Shown here piece by piece: positions 54,281 to 64,000 of a DNA stretch of 64,000 nucleotides. The notes beneath the pieces are model-generated. The model did no database searches. It saw only the letters and a list, made by a program, of their open reading frames with translations, and was not told where the DNA came from. How positions within the stretch are numbered: position 1 is the first letter of the stretch; the number at the start of each line of letters is the position of its first letter. The position numbers and the translations under genes are program-made. Origin of the DNA: Hydrogenophilales bacterium 16-64-46 (GTDB lineage: Bacteria > Pseudomonadota > Gammaproteobacteria > Burkholderiales > Thiobacillaceae); contig NCGY01000002.1 of NCBI GenBank assembly GCA_002281775.1, forward strand, positions 372,001 through 436,000, in the 5' to 3' direction.

Positions 54281-54844
54281 ATGAACATGCTCGACGCCCA
54301 CACCTGGCTGGCCGATCACGGTGACTACCTGTTCCGGGTGGCCCGCCGGCAGCTGCACTCTGACGAACTCGCCGAGGATGCGGTGCAGGACACGCTGCTG
54401 GCCGCCCTGTCGGCCCGGGAACGCTACGCCGGGGACGCCAGTCCGCGGACCTGGCTGGTAGGCATCCTCAAGCACAAGATCGTCGACATCATCCGAAAGC
54501 GCGTGCGCGAGGTGGAACTGCCGCGCGACGAGGACGGCGAGGAGGCAGTGGATGCCCTGTTCAAGCAGGACGGACACTGGGCAGAACCCCTGCAAGCTTG
54601 GGGCAATCCGCACAAGTCGGCGGAACTGGGCCAGTTGCGGCGCGCGCTGGACGAGTGCGCCGACCGCCTGAAGCCGGTCATGGCCCAGGTGTTCAGCCTG
54701 CGCGAGGTCGGCGGCATGGAAACCGAAGAAATCTGTAAGGAGCTGGGCATTACGCCGACAAACTGCTGGGTCCTGCTGCATCGCGCACGATTGTTCATGC
54801 GGCAGTGCCTGGAATTGAACGGATTTTCAGGAGCGGGCGGATGA
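54281..54844 (+). CDS. ECF-type RNA polymerase sigma factor
   Basis: A 187-residue sigma factor. Region 2 (YLFRVARRQLHSDELAEDAVQDTLLAAL, then PRTWLVGILKHKIVDIIRKR) and region 4 (METEEICKELGITPTNCWVLLHRARLFMRQCL) are complete. It should direct RNA polymerase to its own operon. It overlaps the anti-sigma gene by ATGA. Its downstream neighbours are bufferin genes, so a copper or oxidative signal is the likely trigger. Confidence 0.88.
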   Translation: MNMLDAHTWLADHGDYLFRVARRQLHSDELAEDAVQDTLLAALSARERYAGDASPRTWLVGILKHKIVDIIRKRVREVELPRDEDGEEAVDALFKQDGHWAEPLQAWGNPHKSAELGQLRRALDECADRLKPVMAQVFSLREVGGMETEEICKELGITPTNCWVLLHRARLFMRQCLELNGFSGAGG

Positions 54845-55095
54845 AATGGCGGACAACGTGCAAGGAAACGACGGAACTTGCCTCGCGCGCCCTGGACGAA
54901 CACCTGGGCTTTGGCGAGCGCCTGGCCATGCGCATGCATTTGATGATTTGCACCAACTGCACGCGCTTTGTGCAGCAGATAAACGACATGCGCAGGATGC
55001 TGCGCATGGATGCAACCGACGAGGCAGGACCGGGACTGTCCGAACCCGCCCGCCGGCGCATCGAAACCGAATTGCAGAACAAGCTCGATCAATGA
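54841..55095 (+). CDS. Anti-sigma factor with zinc-binding (ZAS-like) motif
   Basis: An 84-residue protein. Helix with HLMICTNCTRFVQQ gives the H-x3-C-x2-C metal motif of zf-HC2/ZAS anti-sigma factors. There is no membrane helix, so it is a soluble type. Thiol or metal stress could release the sigma factor. Coupled to it by ATGA and followed after 67 bases by the bufferin gene. Confidence 0.83.
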   Translation: MKWRTTCKETTELASRALDEHLGFGERLAMRMHLMICTNCTRFVQQINDMRRMLRMDATDEAGPGLSEPARRRIETELQNKLDQ

Positions 55096-55162
55096 GCCTT
55101 TTGCAGCAAGCCGGGCAACCGGTCATTTGAGTGTGTTATCCATCATCCCGAAGGAGAAAACC

Positions 55163-55558
55163 ATGTCCAAGAAATCCCTGATCGCCGCCGCTGTCGGTAC
55201 CGCTTTTGTCGCCGGTATGTCCGCCGCCCCCATTGCCGCTGCGGCCGAGAATCCCTTTGCCCTGTCCGGCCTGTCGTCTGGTTACCAGGTCGCCGACGGC
55301 CACATGGGCAAGACGAAGGAAGGCAAATGCGGCGAAGGCAAGTGCGGCGGCATGAAAGCCGGCGAAGGCAAGTGCGGGATATCGATGGCCGACGCCAACA
55401 AGGACGGCAAGGTCAGCAAGGAAGAGGCTGGCAAGATGCACGAAGCCATGTTCTCCAGCATGGACGCCAACAAGGACGGCTTCGTCGACAAGGCCGAGAT
55501 GGGCAAAATGATGGACGGCAAGTGCGGCGAAGGCAAATGCGGCGGCATGAAGAAGTAA
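55163..55558 (+). CDS. bufA: Bufferin precursor (EF-hand type, Cys-rich)
   Basis: A 131-residue exported peptide. Signal peptide about 1-28. Then five (E/D)GKCG motifs with Cys56, 61, 71, 121 and 126, and two canonical EF-hand loops (DANKDGKVSKEE at 77-88 and DANKDGFVDKAE at 101-112). EGKCG is the core that DUF692 enzymes convert to thiooxazole-type heterocycles in bufferins, which bind copper. Modification is inferred from family knowledge. AAGGAG precedes ATG 55163. Confidence 0.87.
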   Translation: MSKKSLIAAAVGTAFVAGMSAAPIAAAAENPFALSGLSSGYQVADGHMGKTKEGKCGEGKCGGMKAGEGKCGISMADANKDGKVSKEEAGKMHEAMFSSMDANKDGFVDKAEMGKMMDGKCGEGKCGGMKK

Positions 55559-55570
55559 GCCGCTGAACGC

Positions 55571-56425
55571 ATGGTTTCCCTGCGCCCCACCGGCGCGGGG
55601 CTGGGCTTTCGGCGCGAACTCATCCCCGCGCTGAAAGCCCGCGTCCCCGACGCCATCGAATTCTTCGAGATCGCCCCGGAAAACTGGATCGACCTCGGCG
55701 GTGCCCATGGCCGCGACCTCGCCGGCTTCACCGAACGCTACCCCTTCGTCTGCCACGGCCTGTCGCTGTCGCTCGGCGGCCCCGCGCCGCTCGACGAGAT
55801 GCTGCTGGCAAAAACGCGCCAGTTCATGGACGCCCACGGCATCGCGCTCTACACCGAACATCTGTCGTACTGCTCCGACGACGGGCATCTCTACGACCTG
55901 CTGCCGATTCCCTTTACAGAAGACGCGGTGAACTACGTCGCTGCGCGCATCCGCCGCGCGCAGGACATCCTCGAACGCCGCATCGCGATCGAGAACGCCT
56001 CGTACTACACGGCCTCGCCGATCGCCGAAATGGACGAACTGTCCTTCATCCGCGCGGTGCTCGAAGAAGCCGACTGCGACCTGCATCTCGACGTCAACAA
56101 CGTCTACGTCAACAGCGTCAACCACCGCTACGACCCGGCGGCCTTCATCGCCGCGCTGCCGAGCGAGCGTATCGTCTACCTGCACACGGCCGGGCATTAC
56201 AACGAGGCCGACGACCTCATCGTCGACACCCACGGTGCCGACGTGATCGAGCCGGTCTGGTCGCTACTCGATACGGCGTATCGCATTCACGGGGCCGCAC
56301 CGACCCTGCTCGAACGCGATTTCAATATTCCTCCGCTGGGTGAACTGGTGCTGGAAGTCGAGCGCATCGCACAACTCCAGGCACAGCATTGTGCCCGGCA
56401 GGGAGACGTCCGCCGTGCCGGCTGA
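55571..56425 (+). CDS. bufB: MNIO (DUF692) maturation enzyme BufB
   Basis: A 284-residue TIM-barrel multinuclear non-haem iron oxidase. Metal and substrate ligands are expected in [47 protein letters not shown] and IVDTHGADV. It should oxidise the bufferin cysteines. It starts 12 bases after bufA and its end overlaps bufC by 11 bases. This gene order is the standard bufferin operon. Confidence 0.9.
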   Translation: MVSLRPTGAGLGFRRELIPALKARVPDAIEFFEIAPENWIDLGGAHGRDLAGFTERYPFVCHGLSLSLGGPAPLDEMLLAKTRQFMDAHGIALYTEHLSYCSDDGHLYDLLPIPFTEDAVNYVAARIRRAQDILERRIAIENASYYTASPIAEMDELSFIRAVLEEADCDLHLDVNNVYVNSVNHRYDPAAFIAALPSERIVYLHTAGHYNEADDLIVDTHGADVIEPVWSLLDTAYRIHGAAPTLLERDFNIPPLGELVLEVERIAQLQAQHCARQGDVRRAG

Positions 56426-57152
56426 TTTCCAGCATTACCAGCGCGCCTTCACCGCGCACATCCGGGATCCACAAACCCACCCGCGTCCGGCCGGGGTGGA
56501 GGCACGGCGGATGAAAATCTACAACGAGCTGCTCTACAACAATGTGGAAAGCTTCCTGCTGGCGTGTTTTCCGGTGCTGCGCCAGACGCTGGGCGCGCGC
56601 AAATGGACCCGCATGGTGCGCGTCTTTTTCGCCATGCATCGCAGCCATACGCCCTACTTCCGGCAGATTCCGGATGAGTTCGTGCAGTTCCTGCAGAACG
56701 AGTGGTCGCCGCCGGACGACTACCCGCCCTGGCTCACGGCACTGGCGCATTACGAATGGATCGAGCTGGTATTGTCGGTTTCCAACCGCTCGTCGGATCG
56801 TGCCTTCGACCCGACCGGAGATCTGATGGCAGGCAGGCCACTCGTCAATCCGGTGCTCGCCAACCTGCGCTACGACTGGCCGGTGCATCGCATCGCACCG
56901 CGGCGCAAGCTTGTGCCTGCCGAAACCTTCCTGCTGGTTTACCGCGACGCCGACGACACGGTGCGCTTCGACGAGATCAACGCCTTCACCGCGCGTCTCG
57001 TCGCCCTGCTCGAAGACGGTACGCGCACCGGGCAGGCCGCGCTCGAAACCCTGGCGAGCGAAAGCCGCCATCCCGATCCGCAGCGCCTGCTCGACGCCGG
57101 ACGCGTCCTGCTCGACGACCTGCGCGCGCGCGGCGCGATCCTGGGCACCTGA
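56415..57152 (+). CDS. bufC: DUF2063 partner protein BufC
   Basis: A 245-residue DUF2063 protein. The N-terminal helical domain ([12 protein letters not shown] and [29 protein letters not shown]) and a C-terminal RiPP-recognition-like part are seen. It recruits precursor to the MNIO enzyme in characterised systems. GTG 56415 with GGAG upstream gives the usual length; earlier frame starts lie inside bufB. Confidence 0.87.
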   Translation: MPADFQHYQRAFTAHIRDPQTHPRPAGVEARRMKIYNELLYNNVESFLLACFPVLRQTLGARKWTRMVRVFFAMHRSHTPYFRQIPDEFVQFLQNEWSPPDDYPPWLTALAHYEWIELVLSVSNRSSDRAFDPTGDLMAGRPLVNPVLANLRYDWPVHRIAPRRKLVPAETFLLVYRDADDTVRFDEINAFTARLVALLEDGTRTGQAALETLASESRHPDPQRLLDAGRVLLDDLRARGAILGT

Positions 57153-57165
57153 GCGCTGACCCGCG

Positions 57166-57612
57166 TCAGTGGTGAGGTTGCATCATGCCGCTGCCCGGCG
57201 CGCGCGCCTCGGCCTGCACTTCGACCGTCTGCTGCCTGCCGCCCGATTCGATCGTCAAGATGAGCGGAATTAGCTCGCCGGCCTTGATCGGCTGCTTCAG
57301 GTTCATCAGCATGAGGTGATAACCGCCCGGTGCCAGGCTCACCGTCTTGCCCTTCGGCAGCTCGATGGCTTTCAGCTCGCGCATCCGCATCACGTCGCCG
57401 TCCATGCGCATCTCGTGCACCTCGACGCGGGGCACCGCCGGGCTGGACGCCGCGACCAGCCGCGCATCCGCGTCGGACTGGATCTTCATGTAGGCACCGC
57501 TGACCTTCTGGCCGGGCACGGTGGCGCGCGCCCAGGCCTCGGTGACGCTGACGTCGGCGGCAACAGGCAGGCTCACGGCAAACAATGCCAGGGCAAGCAG
57601 GGTTTTTTTCAT
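57166..57612 (-). CDS. PCu(A)C periplasmic copper chaperone
   Basis: A 148-residue protein with signal peptide (1-19). The Cu(I) motif H-x-M ... M ... H-x-M appears as VEVHEMRMDGDVMRMREL and GGYHLMLMNL. A His/Met-rich end (GSGMMQPHH) is an extra. The family delivers Cu(I) to cytochrome oxidase. The ATG at 57612 follows an 11-base gap after the OprC gene on the same strand, so both are one operon. Confidence 0.9.
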   Translation of the reverse strand: MKKTLLALALFAVSLPVAADVSVTEAWARATVPGQKVSGAYMKIQSDADARLVAASSPAVPRVEVHEMRMDGDVMRMRELKAIELPKGKTVSLAPGGYHLMLMNLKQPIKAGELIPLILTIESGGRQQTVEVQAEARAPGSGMMQPHH

Positions 57613-57623
57613 TTCTGCACTCC

Positions 57624-59705
57624 TCAGTAGGTCCAGTCCATTTTCACATACACCGAGCGCCCCATGGCGGGCAGGATGCCACCGACGGCTGCCACGCCGC
57701 CCGCGACGCGGTTCACGCCGCCCAGCGGATCGTAATAGAGCTTGTCGAACACGTTGTCGACGCCGGCCGTGAGGTTCAGTTTCTTCAGCGGCGCAATGCT
57801 CGCGTACAGATTCAGCACGCCGTAGCCGGGGGTTTCCGGTTCGCCGTTGTAGGCCGCGACCTCCGTCTTGCGTGCCGACAACAGCCATGCGCCGCCAACC
57901 CGCCAGCCTGCCTGGCGGTAGTCGGCCGAGAGCCCGCCGCGCAGGGGCGCGATCCGGTAGAGCTTGTCACCGGTATCGGTATTCTCGCCACGCGTGAAGC
58001 TCGCCCACACCCCGAACTCCAGCGCACCGAAACGCTGGCTGGCCGACGCTTCAAGCCCCCACAGACGGGCATTCACGTTGACGTATTGCAGCACCGGCAG
58101 GCCATTTGCATCCAGACGCGCGATCGGCTGGCCCTGGATGAAGTCCGCCACGTCCTGCCAGAACACGCTGGCTTTTGCGCGCCGGGCCTGGCCGCGCACC
58201 GCCACGCCCAGTTCCACGCCGTGCGCGACTTCCGGTTCGAGAGCGAGGTTGCCCCAGTAGGTGCGGCCGTCGGCCTGGCCGGCGCTGGCAGCGGTCGGCG
58301 TGTAGAGATAGCGTTCGAGGAGGCTGGGCGAGCGCGTCTTGCGCGTGAGTGCGCCTTCCAGGCTGAGATCAGGCCGCAGCGCGTAAGCCAGCGCCAGGGT
58401 GGCGTCGAGGTTGGCGTCGCGGCGCGCATGGTCGAGCGCGTTGAAGGCATCGCGGTCATCCACCGCCGGGGCGAAGACGTCGACGATGTCGCCGGCGTCC
58501 ATGCGCACGATTTCGCCGCGCAGGCCGGCGTTCATGCGCAGGCCGCCCGTGAGTGCGCCTTCCCATTCGCCATAGACGCCAAACCGGTTGCGCTCGGCGT
58601 CGCGGAACATGTCCTGTTTCGGCAGCGCGGGATTGGTCAGGTTCTGCTGGTAGACATTGAAGTCGTTGAGATGGGTCTCGAAGCCCAGCTTCAGCGTGCC
58701 GTTGCCCGCCTCACGGGCAAGCGCCAGCGTAAGACCGGTGTCGTCGCTGGTCGACGGTGCTTCCATGCGGGCGGGGCCGGTGAGCGGCCGCAGCGAAAAA
58801 TTGTCCATCACGTGGTCGATTTCGTGGCGGTACACGCCGGCTTCCAGCGCACCGATGGGCGTGTCGCCCTTGAACGCGAGACGCAGCCGCCTGGCATCGT
58901 CCTCGACCATGTCCATCGGCAGTGTCGGCGTACCGACGTCGCGCGACCGGTGCGTGCCGGCCTCGAATTCCCAGGTGCCGCTGCCGTGCCGATAGGCGGC
59001 GGCGAGGGCATGGCGCTCGCTGGTGTAGCCGGTGTCGGCGACTTCGCCGCGCGCCGATTCAGTGTTGTCAGCATCCTGATAACCACCCAGGTAGCGCAGA
59101 TTGAGCACATCGTTGGCCGCGCCCAGCTCCACGCCCGCCTGCAATCCGTCGTTGCCGCTCGACGCTCCCAGGCCGACACGAGCAAGCGGCCTCCAGGCCG
59201 AGTCAGAAGCAAACTCGGGCGGACGCGACTTCGCTTTCACACTGCCGGCAAGGCTGTCGCCGCCCAGACTCACAGGCGTGGCGCCGACGATCACCTCCAG
59301 CGTGTCGAGCGCTTCCGGCCCGGCGTGGTGCAGCGGCGGGTCCATGTGGTTGGGGCAGGCCGGCGTGATCGCCATGCCGTCCACCCGCACCCGCACGCGC
59401 TCGTTGAACAGGCCGCGCAACTGGACAATGCCGGTCTGAGCGCCGTTGCGCACCACGGCGGCACCCGGCACGCGCGCCAGCCACGCAGCGACGTCGTCCG
59501 GCAGGCCTGCGCCATCCTGCAGGGCATCCCCGGCTGGCAGCACGGGCGACGTGCCTTCGACCACCACGGTCATCAGCGGCAGCGGTTCATCGGCATGGAC
59601 GGCCAGTGGCAGCAAACCCGACGTGACGAGGGCGGCAAGCAGGCGCGAGGGCAGGACGGGAACCAGCATGGGAACAAACGAAGCATGATTGAAATGGGAC
59701 GACAT
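57624..59705 (-). CDS. TonB-dependent copper receptor (OprC/NosA type)
   Basis: A 693-residue outer-membrane receptor. Signal peptide region ends near residue 38. The plug domain holds ACPNHMDPPL with Cys117, His120 and Met121, the C-x3-M copper site of OprC/NosA. The beta-barrel ends in ...VKMDWTY, a terminal aromatic residue. It should import copper in a TonB-dependent way. Its operon partner is the PCu(A)C chaperone. Start at 59705, though Met13 is also possible. Confidence 0.87.
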   Translation of the reverse strand: MSSHFNHASFVPMLVPVLPSRLLAALVTSGLLPLAVHADEPLPLMTVVVEGTSPVLPAGDALQDGAGLPDDVAAWLARVPGAAVVRNGAQTGIVQLRGLFNERVRVRVDGMAITPACPNHMDPPLHHAGPEALDTLEVIVGATPVSLGGDSLAGSVKAKSRPPEFASDSAWRPLARVGLGASSGNDGLQAGVELGAANDVLNLRYLGGYQDADNTESARGEVADTGYTSERHALAAAYRHGSGTWEFEAGTHRSRDVGTPTLPMDMVEDDARRLRLAFKGDTPIGALEAGVYRHEIDHVMDNFSLRPLTGPARMEAPSTSDDTGLTLALAREAGNGTLKLGFETHLNDFNVYQQNLTNPALPKQDMFRDAERNRFGVYGEWEGALTGGLRMNAGLRGEIVRMDAGDIVDVFAPAVDDRDAFNALDHARRDANLDATLALAYALRPDLSLEGALTRKTRSPSLLERYLYTPTAASAGQADGRTYWGNLALEPEVAHGVELGVAVRGQARRAKASVFWQDVADFIQGQPIARLDANGLPVLQYVNVNARLWGLEASASQRFGALEFGVWASFTRGENTDTGDKLYRIAPLRGGLSADYRQAGWRVGGAWLLSARKTEVAAYNGEPETPGYGVLNLYASIAPLKKLNLTAGVDNVFDKLYYDPLGGVNRVAGGVAAVGGILPAMGRSVYVKMDWTY

Positions 59706-59787
59706 TGTCTGTTTATGCGGCCGTGTCGGGAATGTGGCATATCGTCGCAGCGCGCGGGCGTCGCCGGCCGCGCATTACAATCGCGCC

Positions 59788-61038
59788 ATGTCCGCTGCCG
59801 TCTCGCTGCTGTCCATCCTGCCCGCCCGCGCGCTGCTGGGCCGTTTGCTGACAGTGCGCGGCGCGCTCATCGCCGGCTGGGCCGTCGGCATCGCCTGGCT
59901 GCACTGGGGTCTCGGCATCCGCCTGCCGCTTGCGCCGATGGCGGCCGTGCTCGGCCTGATGGGCGCGTTTGCCCTGCTCACCCTCTGGCGGCTGCGGCAG
60001 GACGCGCCTGCCACGCAGATGGAATTCCTCGCCCATCTGCTGGCCGACCTGACTGCGTTTGCCGTGCTGGTCTTTTTCAGCGGCGGCGCGACCAACCCCT
60101 TCGTCTCGCTGATGCTGATGCCGGTCGTGATTGCCGCCGTCAGCCTGCGCCCGCGATGGGCCTGGCTGCTGGCCATGGTCGCGAGCGGCTATTACGCCCT
60201 GCTGCTGTTCGTCTACCAGCCGCTGGCGATTGCCGACCCCGTCGCCGCCTACGGCATGCATCTGGGCGGCATGTGGTTCAACTTTCTCATCAGCGCGGCG
60301 CTGATCGCCTTCTTTGTCACCCGCATGACCGGCGCGCTGCGCGCGCGCGACCACGAACTCGCCGGACTGCGCGAAAAACAGCTGCGCGACGAACGCATCG
60401 TCGCGCTCGGCACCCAGGCGGCGCTGGCCGCGCACGAGCTTGCCACGCCGCTCGCCACGCTCCAGACCACCGCCCACGAACTGGCGCGCGAATTCGCCAA
60501 CGACCCGGACATCGGTGCCGACTGCCGCCTGCTCGAAAAGCAGGCGCAGGCCTGCAAGACCATCCTCACGCAACTGGCCGAACGTGCGCGCGACACCGCG
60601 CCGTCCCCGCAGCCGCTCGATGCCTGGGTCGCCGCCCTGCTCGAACGCTGGCAGGTGTTGCGGCCCGATGCGCGCGTCACGACGGAACTCGCCGTCGACG
60701 CCCATCCCTTTCTGCCGCCCGACGGCCTCGAGCAGGCCGTGCTCAATCTCCTCAACAACGCCGCCGACGCCGCTGCGGTGCCGGTCGAATTCCGGGCGCA
60801 CGCCGATGCAGGCACGCTCACCCTGGACATCGCCGACCGCGGCCCCGGCTTCACCCCAGAGCAAAAGGCGCAGGCTGGTCGCGTGCTGATGCGCGGCAAA
60901 CCCGGACGCGGCTGGGGCATGGGCCTGGCGCTCACGCACGCCACGCTCGAACGCGCCGGTGGCAGCCTCACGCTGAACGAACGCGAAGGCGGTGGCACCC
61001 GCGTGCAACTCGTCATTCCCCGGGAACAGGCAACATGA
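59788..61038 (+). CDS. regB: Redox-sensing histidine kinase RegB/PrrB
   Basis: A 416-residue kinase with six membrane helices. The quinone-site motif is FFSGGATNPFVSL (about 97-109), the H-box AHELATPLATL has His216, and the redox-type Cys256 (QAQACKTIL) is in the position of the RegB redox Cys. N- and G-boxes are NLLNNAADAA and DRGPGFT/GWGMGLAL. It senses ubiquinone redox state. It overlaps regA by ATGA. Confidence 0.9.
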   Translation: MSAAVSLLSILPARALLGRLLTVRGALIAGWAVGIAWLHWGLGIRLPLAPMAAVLGLMGAFALLTLWRLRQDAPATQMEFLAHLLADLTAFAVLVFFSGGATNPFVSLMLMPVVIAAVSLRPRWAWLLAMVASGYYALLLFVYQPLAIADPVAAYGMHLGGMWFNFLISAALIAFFVTRMTGALRARDHELAGLREKQLRDERIVALGTQAALAAHELATPLATLQTTAHELAREFANDPDIGADCRLLEKQAQACKTILTQLAERARDTAPSPQPLDAWVAALLERWQVLRPDARVTTELAVDAHPFLPPDGLEQAVLNLLNNAADAAAVPVEFRAHADAGTLTLDIADRGPGFTPEQKAQAGRVLMRGKPGRGWGMGLALTHATLERAGGSLTLNEREGGGTRVQLVIPREQAT

Positions 61039-61568
61039 ACATGAAACTTTTGATCGTCGAGGACGATGCCGACTTTGCCGCCGCCCTCGCGCGCGCCATG
61101 ACGAAGCGCGGCATCGCCACCGCGCATGCCGGCGACGCTGCCGGCGCGCGCGACCAGGCCGAAACCTTCCGTCCGACCCATGCCGTGGTCGACCTCAAAC
61201 TGCCCGGCGAATCGGGCCTGCGCGTCGTCGCCGATCTTGCCGCCCGCGAGTCGCCGCCGGTCATCGTCGTGCTCACCGGCTACGCCAGCATCACCACCGC
61301 CGTCGAAGCCGTGCGGCTGGGCGCGCGCCATTATCTGGCCAAGCCGGCCAACGCTGACGAAATCCTCGCCGCCCTCACGCGCGACACGCCGGATGCCGCA
61401 CTCGACATCGCCAGCGAACCGCTCTCGGTGGCGCGGCTGGAATGGGAACACATCCAGAAGGTGCTCGCCGAGCACGACGGCAACATTTCCGCCACCGCGC
61501 GCGCCCTGAAAATGCACCGGCGTACCCTGCAGCGCAAACTCGACAAGCATCCGCCCAAACCCGCCTGA
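61035..61568 (+). CDS. regA: Redox response regulator RegA/PrrA
   Basis: A 177-residue regulator. Receiver with Asp53 (AVVDLKLPGESGL) and Lys (YLAKPA); C-terminal Fis-type HTH (GNISATARALKMHRRTLQRKLDKHPP) that is nearly invariant in RegA proteins. It controls respiration, carbon fixation and copper-enzyme genes in related bacteria. Follows regB. Confidence 0.92.
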   Translation: MNMKLLIVEDDADFAAALARAMTKRGIATAHAGDAAGARDQAETFRPTHAVVDLKLPGESGLRVVADLAARESPPVIVVLTGYASITTAVEAVRLGARHYLAKPANADEILAALTRDTPDAALDIASEPLSVARLEWEHIQKVLAEHDGNISATARALKMHRRTLQRKLDKHPPKPA

Positions 61569-61630
61569 AGCGGGAACCCGGCACCGTGGCAGGCGTCACA
61601 GTGCGCATGTTCCCTTCCTTGACTGAAAAC

Positions 61631-62299
61631 ATGAACATCCAATCCATGCTCGACCAACTCCTTGGTGCCGGCCAGTCGGTCGCGCAAAAGGCCGGACAAT
61701 CCGGCTACGCCAATTTCGGCACCGGCATACTGGCGGGCGGCGCACTGGGGCTGCTGCTGGGCGACAAGCGGGTGCGTAAATTCGGCGGCAAGGCGCTCAC
61801 CTATGGCGGCGCAGCGGCGCTTGGGGCGCTGGCCTTCCGCGCCTACAGCAACTGGCAGCAGCAGAAGGCCGCAGCGGGCGCAGCGCCTGTGCCACAGGCT
61901 CAACCCACGCAATTCCTGCCCGCACCGGAGGCCGAAGTCCACAGCCGTGCCGTACTCAAGGCTCTGATTGCGGCTGCCAAGTCCGACGGGCACATCGACC
62001 CGCGCGAGCGCGGTCTGATCGATGAGCAGTTGGGCCGCATGGCCGGGGACGCCAGCCTGCGTAGCTGGATCGACGCAGAAGTCGCCCGTCCGCTGGACCC
62101 GGCCGAAGTCGCCACGGCAGCAAACGGTTCAATGGAAATTGCCACCGAGATGTATCTGGTCAGCGTGCTCGCCGTCGACACGGAGAGCTTCATGGAACGC
62201 GCCTATCTGGATGCGCTGGCCACGCAACTGAACTTGCCGGCTGACCTCAGGACACAACTCGAAACCGAGGCCAGGCAGGCCGCCGCCGCAAGCGCCTGA
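61631..62299 (+). CDS. DUF533 (YebE-like) inner membrane protein
   Basis: A 222-residue protein. The N-terminal half has Gly-rich membrane segments (GTGILAGGALGLLLGDKRVRKFGGKAL) and the C-terminal half is a TerB-like helical domain (RAVLKALIAAAKSDGHIDPRERGLI). Function unknown. 62 bases after regA. Confidence 0.85.
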   Translation: MNIQSMLDQLLGAGQSVAQKAGQSGYANFGTGILAGGALGLLLGDKRVRKFGGKALTYGGAAALGALAFRAYSNWQQQKAAAGAAPVPQAQPTQFLPAPEAEVHSRAVLKALIAAAKSDGHIDPRERGLIDEQLGRMAGDASLRSWIDAEVARPLDPAEVATAANGSMEIATEMYLVSVLAVDTESFMERAYLDALATQLNLPADLRTQLETEARQAAAASA

Positions 62300-62301
62300 T
62301 T

Positions 62302-63132
62302 TCAGTGGCCGATGCCCCAGTCGACCACGCCCAGATAGGCGGTGACGAGTACCAGTCCGCCGAACACGATGCGGTACCAGGCGAACACCGTGTAGTCGTG
62401 CCGGCTGACGAACTTGATCAGGGTGCGCACGGCGATCAGGGCGCTGACGAACGCGGCCACGCCGCCCACGAGAAACAATGGCAGGTCGCTGGCATCGAAC
62501 AGCGCCCAGTTTTTGTACAGGTCGTAGGCCGTGGCCGCGAACATGGTGGGGATGGCGAGGAAGAACGAGAACTCCGCCGCCGCCTTGCGCGACAGGCCGA
62601 GAAACAGCCCGCCGATGATCGTCGCCCCGGAACGCGAGGTACCGGGAATCATCGCCAGCGCCTGGGCAAAGCCGATCGCCAGCGCCCGCCGCCAGGACAG
62701 ATCGTCCACGGTTTCAGTGCTGATCGTGTGCGTGCGCCGCTCGGCCCAGAGGATGAGCACGCCGCCGATCACCAGCGCCGACGCCACGATCAGGGGGTTG
62801 AACAGATAGCCCTTGATTTCCTTGTAGAACAGCAGGCCCAGCACCGCTGCTGGCAGAAAGCCCGCCATCAGGTTGACGACCAGACGGCGTGACGCCGGCT
62901 CGCTGCCCAGCGTCATCGCCACGTGCGTGAGCTTCACCCGGTATTCGTACACCACCGCCAGAATCGCCGCCAGCTGGATGGCGATCATGAACACCTTGGC
63001 CTTTTCGCCCGTGAATCCGATCAGCTGCCCGGCCAGGATCAGGTGCCCTGTGCTGGAAATCGGCAGGAATTCGGTGACACCCTCGACCAGGCCAAGGATG
63101 AGCGCATGCAGTATCAGTGTCGGATCGGCCAT
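62302..63132 (-). CDS. uppP: Undecaprenyl-diphosphatase UppP/BacA
   Basis: A 276-residue membrane phosphatase that recycles the lipid carrier of cell-wall synthesis. [18 protein letters not shown] is the first active-site segment and [20 protein letters not shown] the second. The ATG at 63132 is family-typical; the frame further upstream is ThiC-side intergenic DNA. Converges on DUF533 with two bases between stops. Confidence 0.93.
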   Translation of the reverse strand: MADPTLILHALILGLVEGVTEFLPISSTGHLILAGQLIGFTGEKAKVFMIAIQLAAILAVVYEYRVKLTHVAMTLGSEPASRRLVVNLMAGFLPAAVLGLLFYKEIKGYLFNPLIVASALVIGGVLILWAERRTHTISTETVDDLSWRRALAIGFAQALAMIPGTSRSGATIIGGLFLGLSRKAAAEFSFFLAIPTMFAATAYDLYKNWALFDASDLPLFLVGGVAAFVSALIAVRTLIKFVSRHDYTVFAWYRIVFGGLVLVTAYLGVVDWGIGH

Positions 63133-63151
63133 GGGTGCCAAATCAGGAAAC

Positions 63152-63177
63152 AAAAAAGGCGCGTCACCCGGACGCGC
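63152..63177 (-). terminator. Intrinsic terminator after thiC
   Basis: On the minus strand GCGCGTC, five-base loop and GACGCGC precede CTTTTTTG. It lies 23 bases downstream of the thiC stop and also upstream of uppP. Confidence 0.7.
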
Positions 63178-63200
63178 ATCATGATTATACGCAGGGCAGT

Positions 63201-64000
<800 letters not shown>

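Noticed and set aside
57585..61568. 1327-codon plus-strand frame
   Set aside because: It is antisense to OprC and out of frame through regB; only the regA part at the end is a gene.

Overview
The window is GC-rich DNA with dense, often overlapping genes. The gene content suggests a betaproteobacterium with a sulfur-oxidiser or Rhodocyclales/Thiobacillaceae-like outlook: RegB/RegA redox sensing, an ETHE1 persulfide dioxygenase, glycolate oxidase GlcDEF and an Rpf/DSF signalling cluster. The genus cannot be fixed from this sequence alone. About 56 kb reads as ordinary chromosome. One 7.5 kb integrated element (45181-52718) interrupts it.

Layout. 1-4.2 kb: small proteins, a lytic transglycosylase and an asparagine-synthetase-like amidotransferase that resembles the osmolyte enzyme NAGGN amidotransferase. 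4.2-9.6 kb: a PIN/AbrB pair, SrkA kinase, a patatin-like esterase, a photolyase with a DUF2256 companion, and a second Phd/PIN pair. 9.7-12.5 kb: an iron-sulfur (6-4)-type photolyase overlapping a third photolyase-family gene that lacks the antenna domain. 12.4-19.3 kb: GIY-YIG protein, HDOD signalling protein, haem-binding-type lipoprotein, DUF502, CbiX, GcvR-like and several membrane proteins. 19.4-23.8 kb: an OmpR/EnvZ-type two-component pair convergent with a PepSY / cytochrome b561 / COG4705 set. 24-29 kb: glcD-DUF3147-glcE-glcF and the persulfide dioxygenase. 29-36 kb: a minus-strand run purM-purN-two DUF3108 proteins-M48 protease-glycosyltransferase-mobA. 36.4-38.4 kb: an AI-2E-type permease that reads in frame into purC. 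39.2-43.8 kb: rpfG-rpfC facing rpfF, a complete diffusible-signal-factor synthesis and perception set.

The element at 45.2-52.7 kb carries a tyrosine integrase, an AlpA-type regulator, a large Toprim/DUF3987 replication protein and several small unknown genes. It has no recognisable capsid, packaging or defence gene, so it looks like a minimal phage satellite. It sits in the 5' end of an EVE-domain gene and has re-supplied that gene's first codons. Two clusters of a GATTCGCA octamer, sharing a perfect 32-bp inverted repeat, bracket its replication module.

After argB and an Hsp20 gene, 54.3-61.6 kb is a probable copper-handling region. It holds an ECF sigma/anti-sigma pair in one operon with a Cys-rich EF-hand bufferin precursor, its DUF692 (MNIO) modifying enzyme and DUF2063 partner. 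These are followed by a PCu(A)C chaperone, an OprC/NosA-type TonB receptor and RegB/RegA. DUF533, uppP and the 3' part of thiC close the window.
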